Below are positions 1 to 4,723 of a stretch of DNA of 5,862 nucleotides, piece after piece. The stretch is from Erysipelothrix sp. UBA3377 (GTDB lineage Bacteria > Bacillota_I > Bacilli_A > Erysipelotrichales > Erysipelotrichaceae): contig DEQB01000032.1 of the NCBI GenBank assembly GCA_002359085.1, positions 1-5,862 on the forward strand. The letters run 5' to 3'. The notes under the pieces were generated by a model, which worked only from the letters and a program-made list of their open reading frames with translations, was not told where the DNA came from and searched no databases. The position numbers were made by a program, and so were the translations under genes. Position 1 is the first letter of the stretch; every line of letters starts with the position of its first letter.

Positions 1-53
1 GCTTCAATATTTTTTAAATTTACGTGTTGTGCAATTTCTAAGTCTGTCTTCAT
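1..53 (-). CDS. fhs: formate-tetrahydrofolate ligase, N-terminal fragment (cut by window edge)
   Basis: Only the first 17 codons and two bases of the next are inside the window. The start ATG (53-51) overlaps the folT stop in an ATGA arrangement, so the two are translationally coupled. AGGG at 61-58 is a short-spaced ribosome binding site. The translated start, MKTDLEIAQ followed by HVNLKNIE, matches the typical beginning of Gram-positive Fhs proteins (MK[ST]DIEIAQ...). Fhs uses ATP to join formate to tetrahydrofolate, giving 10-formyl-THF for purine and formyl-Met-tRNA synthesis. Its place behind folT and a THF riboswitch strongly supports the call, since fhs and folT are both known members of that regulon. 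The rest of the protein (about 550 residues in the family) lies outside, so integrity cannot be judged. Confidence 0.85.
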   Translation of the reverse strand, partial: MKTDLEIAQHVNLKNIE

Positions 54-538
54 ACTTCCCTACTTACGTTTGCCCGTTTTAACAACGGGGGTAAAATCAC
101 AATTCTCAATGCGAAGTTAATCAAAATTCCTGGACCACGCGTAATCCAAAGAGCACCCATCGGTATGTTTTGAATCAAGTGTAACCAATAGGTATTCATC
201 AACAACTCAACCACAATGAGATTGAATATTAATACAAGTATGATGCGTTTAAAATCTGGTTTGATAAATCCAAAGGAAAATCCGGACACAAAGGCTGACA
301 GGGTAAAACCGGGCGCAAAGCCCCCAATGGGTGGAAATAAAATCGCTCCCACCAAGTCACCAAACAATCCAACCATACCACTAAAAAGTGGCCCAAACAT
401 CATCCCAGCCAACGCATATACGATAAACGCCACGCTAATTCTCGTGGTCGTGCCTGGCATTACGGAAATTACACGTGTCAACACGATCTCTATTCCCACA
501 AAAAGTGCCATAAACACAAGCTTTCTGGTAGTTTTCAT
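50..538 (-). CDS. folT: folate ECF transporter S component FolT
   Basis: This is a 162-residue, very hydrophobic integral membrane protein with about six predicted helices. It is the substrate-binding (S) subunit of an energy-coupling-factor transporter that imports folates; it would work with the shared EcfA/A'/T module, which is encoded elsewhere. Family features seen are the LAGMMFGPLFSGMVGLFGD stretch (residues 43-61), PGFTLSAFVSGFSFG (76-90), and the NTYWLHL (115-121) and TRGPG (133-137) segments typical of FolT. I chose the ATG at 538-536 because the Shine-Dalgarno AAAAGAGGG (553-545) lies 6 bases before it. A TTG in frame at 544 directly abuts that site and is too close to be used. The stop TGA overlaps the fhs ATG. 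The upstream leader carries a THF riboswitch, which independently supports folate as the substrate. Length is normal for the family. Confidence 0.93.
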   Translation of the reverse strand: MKTTRKLVFMALFVGIEIVLTRVISVMPGTTTRISVAFIVYALAGMMFGPLFSGMVGLFGDLVGAILFPPIGGFAPGFTLSAFVSGFSFGFIKPDFKRIILVLIFNLIVVELLMNTYWLHLIQNIPMGALWITRGPGILINFALRIVILPPLLKRANVSREV

Positions 539-547
539 AAACAACCC

Positions 548-575
548 TCTTTTCTAATATCAAGCATAGAAAAGA
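548..575 (-). promoter_or_regulatory. expression platform hairpin masking the folT ribosome binding site
   Basis: In the RNA, UCUUUUCUA (575-567) pairs perfectly over 9 bp with UAGAAAAGA (556-548), leaving a 10-base loop. The 3' arm covers the first bases of the folT Shine-Dalgarno AGAGGG (550-545). No U-tract follows, so this looks like a translational and not a transcriptional switch. The loop bases UGCUUGA (566-560) are also fully complementary to UCAAGCA (675-669), which contains most of the 5' strand of aptamer helix P1; this gives a plausible alternative fold. The pairings are seen in the sequence, whereas the switching mechanism is inferred. Confidence 0.65.
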
Positions 576-581
576 CAATTT

Positions 582-671
582 GCAACGGATGCAACAGTAC
601 ATCGCGATTTAAATCTTCGTCTGGTAGCGACTTCCCATCTACCAGCACTTAACGCGCACTGTCTACTTTGC
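582..671 (-). promoter_or_regulatory. tetrahydrofolate (THF) riboswitch aptamer, class I
   Basis: Read on the minus strand, the folT leader carries the conserved core of the folT-type THF riboswitch. P1 is GCAA (671-668) with UUGC (585-582). The AGUAGAC strand follows, then the hallmark GCGUUAAGUG. Next is a perfect 7-bp stem CUGGUAG/CUACCAG (645-639 and 627-621) closing an AUGGGAAGUCG loop, then ACGAAG, a small stem GAUU/AAUC, and the P2 return strand ACUGU (pairing with ACAGU near 662-658). It ends with UUGCAUCCG just before the P1 closure. The GGA of the loop can pair with UCC near the 3' end, as in the known pseudoknot. Total length of 90 nt fits the family. It binds reduced folates and sits directly before folT-fhs, a known genetic context for this RNA. 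Confidence 0.93.
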
Positions 672-684
672 TTGAACTAAATAT

Positions 685-713
685 AGATTATCAAGATTCA
701 CACAACTAATCAA
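685..713 (-). promoter_or_regulatory. sigma-A-type promoter of the folT-fhs unit
   Basis: A -35 box TTGATT (713-708) and a -10 box TAATCT (690-685) are separated by exactly 17 bases. Transcription would start near 678, only a few bases before the first riboswitch pairing element at 675. The promoter lies just after the terminator of the preceding operon, so folT-fhs is an independent, riboswitch-controlled transcript. Confidence 0.6.
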
Positions 714-726
714 TCTATTTGGGTAT

Positions 727-752
727 AAGAAAAGTGTGACTTTTCTCACACC
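727..752 (-). terminator. intrinsic terminator of the rlmA-yihY operon
   Basis: Immediately after the TAA stop (755-753) the minus strand has GTGTGA (751-746), a GAAAAG loop and TCACAC (739-734), followed by TTTTCTTAT. This is a 6-bp stem, extendable with G-U and A-U pairs. It is a standard rho-independent terminator that isolates folT from the upstream operon. Confidence 0.8.
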
Positions 753-1556
753 TTATTTTCTCTTTTTAAAATCAACCTGAGACAACCGATAGATCCACGT
801 CTGCTCCAATTCACCCTCACGATCACTGCCATCATATAAGGCTTCATTGATACAATATCCAAAATACAGAATATAAGAAATAAAGTATACGGAAATCAAC
901 ATGATCATCAGAGATGACAACGGTCCATAAATATTTTGGTAATTGGTGAAGTCATTGATGTAAGTAAAAAACAAACGCCCCAAACCAATTAACCCCGCGG
1001 TTGTGAGGGCTGCACCCATATATACATCAGAAAAGCGCGTCATCTTGAATGAAATCAAACGATAGAACCCCATCATCATCACCCACATTAAAAGTGGAAT
1101 GGTAAGGTAATTATACGGCGGTAGATACCTTAAGAGTAACACTACCACAACGATAACCACAATGAACAACACAAAGTACAAAACGCCCACAATCCTTAAA
1201 ACCATTTTGGGAACATGGATATTATCAATGCGACTGGTCTCCAGTAAGAATGAATAGATACTTCGAGAAGCCACCCAAAAAGAGGCAGAGGCCAATGACA
1301 CAATTAAAACAATATCAGAGGGCGCAAACTCATAGACATAGTTGATGAAGGGCACAATCAATTCACCGGGTAAATACAGACTCAAAAATTGAACCATCGC
1401 ATCCACATCAATCAATAAATTACTCGCAATTAAAACAGCGATAATCAAAAAGGGCGCAATCGCGATGATCAATCCATAGGAGAATGCGTAGATGAAGAGT
1501 GTGCCATCTTGAGAGGACACCATCCGATAGGCCTGTAGGAATTTATCTTTCAACAT
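753..1556 (-). CDS. YihY/virulence factor BrkB family membrane protein
   Basis: This 267-residue polytopic protein has about six predicted helices (roughly residues 20-46, 82-104, 120-143, 152-171, 178-198 and 208-236) and a charged C-terminal tail. Family hallmarks are the first-helix segment YAFSYGLIIAIAPFLI (23-38) and the last helix NIYGPLSSLMIML...ILYFGYCINEAL (208-240), which corresponds to the YGxLxxxxxLLxW...LxGAELN pattern of YihY/BrkB proteins. It was once annotated as ribonuclease BN in error. The true role is unsettled, and transport or an envelope function is only inferred. The ATG at 1556 starts 4 bases after the rlmA stop. The best ribosome binding sites are GGTG (1567-1564, 7-base spacing) or AAAGG (1575-1571, long spacing), both inside the end of rlmA, so coupling to rlmA translation is likely. 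An intrinsic terminator follows. Confidence 0.87.
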   Translation of the reverse strand: MLKDKFLQAYRMVSSQDGTLFIYAFSYGLIIAIAPFLIIAVLIASNLLIDVDAMVQFLSLYLPGELIVPFINYVYEFAPSDIVLIVSLASASFWVASRSIYSFLLETSRIDNIHVPKMVLRIVGVLYFVLFIVVIVVVVLLLRYLPPYNYLTIPLLMWVMMMGFYRLISFKMTRFSDVYMGAALTTAGLIGLGRLFFTYINDFTNYQNIYGPLSSLMIMLISVYFISYILYFGYCINEALYDGSDREGELEQTWIYRLSQVDFKKRK

Positions 1557-1560
1557 AAAC

Positions 1561-2325
1561 TTACACCAAACCTTTATTTTTAGAGACCACCATTAAAGCA
1601 TGGATCGTTATTTCCTTTGTCTCTAACATCACTGCTTTCCCAAACTGAATGGGCGACATTTTTTGAATATCTTCTTCTAAATGTTTTAAAACGGGGTAAG
1701 TTTCCTCAAAATTAACCGTAGCCTCAATCTCAAAATGTTGATCCAATAGGTGAACCACACTCAAATCAAGCGGTTTATCTTCACGTCTTAATTCCTTAAA
1801 ATGATGGTTAAGGGGTATGACTTTGATTAATAAACCATCGGGTTTTAATACCCGTTTAAATTCATCATAGTTTGCGGGTGAAAAGATATTTAAAATCACA
1901 TCCGCACTGTGGTCTTTAAAAGGCAGGTTGGAGATATCACCCACCAGCCACATGACACCAGACTTCTCTCCCTTAACGGAACGCGCAATCCCCTCTTTCG
2001 CATAATCCAGACCATAAACATCACTGTCTGAAAAATTATCTTGAATCATTTTAGTCAGTGTACCTTCGCCACTTCCTAAATCCAAGATTACGCTTCCTGT
2101 AATATGACGTGAAACCATTTCCACAATCCCATCAAAATAACCGGCGTTTAAAACACGATGACGACTTTCAAAAAATTCAGCATCGTAGGGACTCTTTCGG
2201 TTGGTATTCACAAAATTGATGGCATTCTTTTTGGATAGATTGAACGTATGGTTATGATCGCAAACATAAGCATGGTTTTCTAATTTTAAATCACTGTGAC
2301 ACAAGGGACATCTTAATATTTTCAT
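1561..2325 (-). CDS. rlmA: 23S rRNA (guanine-N1)-methyltransferase RlmA family
   Basis: This 254-residue protein transfers a methyl group from S-adenosylmethionine to N1 of a guanine in hairpin 35 of 23S rRNA (G745 in the E. coli enzyme, G748 in the RlmA(II)/TlrB branch). The N-terminal zinc finger is visible: C6 and C9 in CPLC, then C22 and H26, followed by the conserved HxFxLxKKxxxNF stretch. Residues 44-62 (KSPYDAEFFESRHRVLNAG) match the family linker. The Rossmann methyltransferase core has motif I LDLGSGEG (81-88), an acidic strand-2 end GLDYAK (105-110), GDISNLPF (129-136), FSP (148-150) and FKRVLKPDG (156-164). A Gram-positive host suggests the RlmA(II) (G748) specificity, but the sequence alone does not settle it. 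The start ATG has AAGGAA (2340-2335) 9 bases upstream and a good promoter before that. It is the first gene of an operon with the YihY-family gene. Confidence 0.9.
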   Translation of the reverse strand: MKILRCPLCHSDLKLENHAYVCDHNHTFNLSKKNAINFVNTNRKSPYDAEFFESRHRVLNAGYFDGIVEMVSRHITGSVILDLGSGEGTLTKMIQDNFSDSDVYGLDYAKEGIARSVKGEKSGVMWLVGDISNLPFKDHSADVILNIFSPANYDEFKRVLKPDGLLIKVIPLNHHFKELRREDKPLDLSVVHLLDQHFEIEATVNFEETYPVLKHLEEDIQKMSPIQFGKAVMLETKEITIHALMVVSKNKGLV

Positions 2326-2354
2326 GGTATTGGTTTCCTTATCTTCTTGAAATA

Positions 2355-2383
2355 ATCATATCATATACACCCAGTGGTGTCAT
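2355..2383 (-). promoter_or_regulatory. extended -10 promoter for rlmA operon
   Basis: ATGACA (2383-2378) and TATGAT (2360-2355) are separated by 17 bases, with a TGA directly before the -10 (extended -10, TGn). Each hexamer is one mismatch from consensus. Transcription would begin near 2348, leaving a short leader before the ribosome binding site at 2340-2335. The spacer contains a small inverted repeat, ACACC/GGTGT (2380-2367). Confidence 0.7.
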
Positions 2384-2393
2384 GCATATGCAT
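2382..2393. promoter_or_regulatory. 12-bp perfect palindrome between divergent promoters, possible operator
   Basis: ATGCATATGCAT reads the same on both strands. It overlaps the -35 box of the rlmA promoter (2383-2378) by two bases and touches the first base of the -35 box of the hydrolase promoter (2393-2398). A protein bound here could act on both transcripts. Chance is possible for a 12-mer built from short AT-rich units, so this is only a candidate site. Confidence 0.3.
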
Positions 2394-2421
2394 TGAGCCA
2401 AAGTCATTTGATTGGTATAAT
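2393..2421 (+). promoter_or_regulatory. extended -10 promoter for the hydrolase-HAD operon
   Basis: A consensus -10 TATAAT (2416-2421) is preceded by TGG (TGn extension) and sits 17 bases after a partial -35 TTGAGC (2393-2398). It drives the plus-strand pair, divergently from the rlmA promoter. Confidence 0.75.
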
Positions 2422-2450
2422 TTCCTACAGGAAGAAATGAGGAATCTTAA

Positions 2451-3044
2451 ATGTATCATGTATATAAAAACAACAACAGCGACCATACACTGGTGCTGTT
2501 TCACGGAACGGGCGGTGATGAGAACTCTCTTTTGAGTTTGGCTCAAGAAATCGCGCCCCATATGAACCACTTGGCACTCAGAGGAGAAGTCGTCTCATTT
2601 GGACAAAGACGCTTCTCAAAAATCAATCATGAAAATGAAATCATTGACCTCAACGATATGTTAGCGCGCGTACCGGGCATTCAAAGAATCATTGAAATAC
2701 TGGATAAACGCTACCACATGGGTACCTTGTGGGCCTTGGGTTTCTCAAATGGCGCCAATGCACTCACCAGTATTTTACTTGCGGGTAAACCCATGTTTGA
2801 AAAAGCGTTACTCTTTAGACCCATGGACTTAGATATTGAAAGTACTACAGATTTAAATCAAATGGAAATAAGAATTAACAGTGGTCAAAGGGATGATATT
2901 CTCCCTGATTCATGGGCGTTCAAGCTTGAGGAAAGATTGATCAAACACAATGCCAACGTAACCCATAAATCACTCAACGTGGACCATTGGATGCGTAATT
3001 TTGAAGTTGAAGAACTTAAAGATTGGTTTGAGCAACGGAAATAG
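2451..3044 (+). CDS. alpha/beta hydrolase, phospholipase/carboxylesterase type
   Basis: This 197-residue cytoplasmic alpha/beta hydrolase has no signal peptide or membrane segment. The oxyanion-hole segment is LFHGTGGDE (16-24) and the nucleophile elbow is GFSNG (97-101), with Ser99 as nucleophile. The acid is probably Asp148 in SGQRDD (144-149), and the base is His179 in VDHW (177-180). The segment LALRGEVVSFGQRRF (41-55) matches the RGxxxxxGxRRF pattern of the carboxylesterase group that includes B. subtilis MhqD/YodD. That group hydrolyses small esters, and MhqD belongs to a quinone/catechol-stress regulon; the substrate here is unknown. His is preceded by Asp instead of the usual Gly, a mild departure. 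The ATG has GAGGA (2439-2443) 7 bases upstream and a strong promoter. It is first in an operon with the CoA-binding/HAD fusion. Confidence 0.85.
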   Translation: MYHVYKNNNSDHTLVLFHGTGGDENSLLSLAQEIAPHMNHLALRGEVVSFGQRRFSKINHENEIIDLNDMLARVPGIQRIIEILDKRYHMGTLWALGFSNGANALTSILLAGKPMFEKALLFRPMDLDIESTTDLNQMEIRINSGQRDDILPDSWAFKLEERLIKHNANVTHKSLNVDHWMRNFEVEELKDWFEQRK

Positions 3045-3071
3045 GATACAATCATATAAAGAGGTGACAGG

Positions 3072-4259
3072 ATGAACAGTTATGACATATTGAATACGCA
3101 TCAAAAATTCGTAGTGATTGGGATGAGCGATAATCCACAACGTTATTCCTATCGTGTATATTATAAATTAAAGGAACATCATAAAGATGTGATCGGCATC
3201 AATCCCCGTTTAAAATCTGTAAATGGTGAAAAAGTATACTCAGAAATACCCAAAGGGATTGAGATTGCGGTTTTAATGGTTAACCCAAAGTTTGGGATTG
3301 ACTATCTTGAAACCATCAAGGACTTAAACATTCCATATCTTTGGATTCAACCTGGCGCTGAGAGTCAGGAAATATTAGATGCAGCCAAGCGTCTGGACAT
3401 CACCGTCATTGAATCCTGTGTATTAAGAGAATACAAAGCCAAGGAAATTAAAATGGTGGTCAGTGATTTGGATGAGACACTCCTTAATGATGATCGTCAA
3501 ATATCTGAATTGAATTTAAACGCAATCAACACTTTAAAAGAAAAAGGCATTGTTTTTATTCCCGCTTCAGGTAGACCCTACTATTCCATGAAAAACACCG
3601 TTGAAGCACTCCAACTCAAGGGTGAAACAGACTTTGTGATTTCATTCAATGGGGGCATGATTCATAAACCAATCAACGATGAGATTCTATCGATTACGGC
3701 TTTGGATCACGATCTGGCTGACACATTGTATCAGTTTGGATTAAAACAGGGGCTTTGCGTCCATGTCTACATTGAAAAAGATACGTATGTATCCAACATC
3801 AATGACGTTGAGAAACAACATTTAAAACATTTCCCGGGTGGTTATTCAGAGATTGATACGGATTCTTTGGATTTTCTAAAGGACACACCGATCTTAAAGG
3901 TGATTTACCAAGACTTGGATTTTGAAAATCTAAAGCGTATTGAATCAATACTGGATCCCCAACTCAAAGCACATCTTGAGATTAGTTATTCTTCCAATCG
4001 TTATATGGAAATTAACCCCAAGGGTGTTTCAAAAGGGAATGCCTTAAAATATATTGCGAATCATTTGGACATCAGTCTTAAGGATACCCTTGCGATTGGT
4101 GACAACCTCAATGATTTGTCGATGTTGGAAATTGCAGGTCTCAGTGGGGCACCTGCCAATGCGAGGGATGCGATCTTGGATGTGGTGATCTATAAATCAC
4201 CGCGAACTTATAATCAAAGTGCAGTGTATGATATCTTGAGATTAACAAAAGTTATTTAA
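3072..4259 (+). CDS. CoA-binding domain fused to Cof-type HAD-superfamily phosphatase
   Basis: This 395-residue protein is made of two complete domains. Residues 8-125 form a CoA_binding_2 (YccU-like) Rossmann domain, with VVIGMSDNPQRYSYRV (14-29), a strand ending GINP (42-45), LWIQPGAES (90-98) and TVIESC (111-116). Residues 128-395 form a Cof-subfamily HAD hydrolase, with motif I DLDETL (132-137; nucleophile D132, acid/base D134), motif II Ser166 in PASGRP, the FNGG cap segment (192-195), motif III Lys321 in GVSKGNAL, and motif IV GDNLNDLSM (343-351). Cof enzymes dephosphorylate small molecules such as sugar phosphates, FMN or PLP; the substrate is not readable here. Motif I has Glu where Gly is most common (DLDGTL). 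The start at 3072 is backed by GAGGTGA (3061-3067). The gene follows the hydrolase by 27 bases. Fusion of these families is uncommon, and an internal start may also make the HAD part alone. Confidence 0.88.
   Translation: MNSYDILNTHQKFVVIGMSDNPQRYSYRVYYKLKEHHKDVIGINPRLKSVNGEKVYSEIPKGIEIAVLMVNPKFGIDYLETIKDLNIPYLWIQPGAESQEILDAAKRLDITVIESCVLREYKAKEIKMVVSDLDETLLNDDRQISELNLNAINTLKEKGIVFIPASGRPYYSMKNTVEALQLKGETDFVISFNGGMIHKPINDEILSITALDHDLADTLYQFGLKQGLCVHVYIEKDTYVSNINDVEKQHLKHFPGGYSEIDTDSLDFLKDTPILKVIYQDLDFENLKRIESILDPQLKAHLEISYSSNRYMEINPKGVSKGNALKYIANHLDISLKDTLAIGDNLNDLSMLEIAGLSGAPANARDAILDVVIYKSPRTYNQSAVYDILRLTKVI
3441..3455 (+). promoter_or_regulatory. possible internal ribosome binding site and ATG for a stand-alone HAD product
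   Basis: AAGGAA (3441-3446) lies 6 bases before an in-frame ATG (3453-3455), which is codon 128 of the fusion gene. Initiation there would give a 268-residue protein starting MVVSDLDETLLND, the usual beginning and length of a free Cof-type phosphatase. The site falls exactly at the domain boundary. Seen in the sequence; use in the cell is inferred. Confidence 0.4.
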
Positions 4260-4282
4260 AGTGGTGAAAGCCACTTTTTTAT
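4257..4282 (+). terminator. intrinsic terminator of the hydrolase-HAD operon
   Basis: AAAGTGG (4258-4264), a TGAAAG loop and CCACTTT (4271-4277) form a 7-bp stem, followed by TTT and AT-rich sequence. The stem begins within the stop codon of the fusion gene. Confidence 0.85.
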
Positions 4283-4287
4283 ATGAT

Positions 4288-4312
4288 TAAAAAAAACTTC
4301 CGTAACGGAAGT
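4288..4312 (-). terminator. intrinsic terminator of the small membrane protein gene
   Basis: On the minus strand, ACTTCCG (4312-4306), a TTA loop and CGGAAGT (4302-4296) make a perfect 7-bp stem followed directly by a run of T. It begins 6 bases after the TAA stop of the 4319-4660 gene and faces the plus-strand terminator at 4257-4282, so the two convergent units are separately closed. Confidence 0.9.
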
Positions 4313-4318
4313 CTTTCA

Positions 4319-4660
4319 TTAAAAACCATAGAATTTGCAGTACTTAAAGATAAAATAATTTTCACATTCATAATAACCGTCACTGCCATTGAGTGCATCA
4401 AGACCCTCTTCAGTGGCATAAACAATCTTATCTTCAGTGGATCTGCCTGTATTGATTATCAGATCTGTCGTATACGCACTCATTTCAAAGGGTGCGGCCC
4501 TTACGACCCCAAATCGCATGGCACCATGGGTGGTTAACGTTGCATAGGCGATCAGGACAATCACGGCCAACATGATGATTTTTGTGACTGTTTTTTTAAT
4601 TTTGCGAAGGACTAAAAAACCCAAAACAATTGCGATAATAATATAGATTGACACTTCCAT
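4319..4660 (-). CDS. hypothetical small protein with two predicted membrane helices
   Basis: I do not recognise this 113-residue protein. Two hydrophobic segments (about residues 4-18 and 27-43) flank a basic loop RKIKKTVTK (19-27). By the positive-inside rule the loop would be cytoplasmic, with the C-terminal half outside. That half (44-113) is soluble and mildly acidic, rich in Thr, Tyr and Phe near its end, with Cys99 and Cys108 as its only cysteines; these could form a disulphide if the domain is outside. The gene is probably real: its ATG has GAGGAA (4671-4666) 5 bases upstream, an extended -10 box stands before it, and a strong terminator follows at once. It could also be reached by read-through from pepF. 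No function can be given. Confidence 0.7.
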   Translation of the reverse strand: MEVSIYIIIAIVLGFLVLRKIKKTVTKIIMLAVIVLIAYATLTTHGAMRFGVVRAAPFEMSAYTTDLIINTGRSTEDKIVYATEEGLDALNGSDGYYECENYFIFKYCKFYGF

Positions 4661-4684
4661 TGGTATTCCTCATTTCTTTTCATT

Positions 4685-4693
4685 ACTATAACA
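4685..4693 (-). promoter_or_regulatory. extended -10 element before the small membrane protein gene
   Basis: TGT followed by TATAGT (4693-4685) forms a TGn-extended -10 box about 25 bases before the ATG at 4660. The expected -35 position (near 4713-4708) lies in the GC-rich pepF terminator stem and has no match, so the promoter would rely on the extended -10. Confidence 0.4.
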
Positions 4694-4694
4694 C

Positions 4695-4716
4695 AAGAAA
4701 AGGGCCGCCGCCCTTT
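4695..4716 (-). terminator. intrinsic terminator of pepF
   Basis: AAAGGGC (4716-4710), a GGCG loop and GCCCTTT (4705-4699) form a perfect GC-rich 7-bp stem followed by TCTTGT, so the T-run is TTTTCTT. It lies 7 bases after the pepF stop. The stem is symmetric and has AT-rich flanks on both sides, but the minus-strand gene fits its position. Confidence 0.8.
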
Positions 4717-4723
4717 AATTTAT

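Noticed and set aside
539..544. TTG start for folT two codons upstream of the ATG
   Set aside because: It directly abuts the Shine-Dalgarno AGAGGG (550-545) with no spacer, while the ATG at 538 has a proper 6-base spacing.
216..557. 113-codon open frame on the plus strand
   Set aside because: Antisense to folT, lacks family features, and its end runs into the folT leader; it is a shadow of the real gene.
753..1556. Ribonuclease BN for the YihY-family gene
   Set aside because: That historical label is an error for this membrane family; there is no metallo-beta-lactamase-type RNase motif in the protein.
2361..2570. 69-codon minus-strand open frame across the divergent promoter region
   Set aside because: It overlaps the start of the hydrolase gene and both promoters, and shows no ribosome binding site or recognisable protein features.
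4257..4312. Two adjacent hairpins as a repeat element or attachment site
   Set aside because: Each is fully explained as an intrinsic terminator of one of two convergent transcripts, with T-runs on the correct sides.
4283..4537. 84-codon plus-strand open frame
   Set aside because: It starts within the convergent terminators and runs antisense to the small membrane protein gene, which has better start and stop signals.
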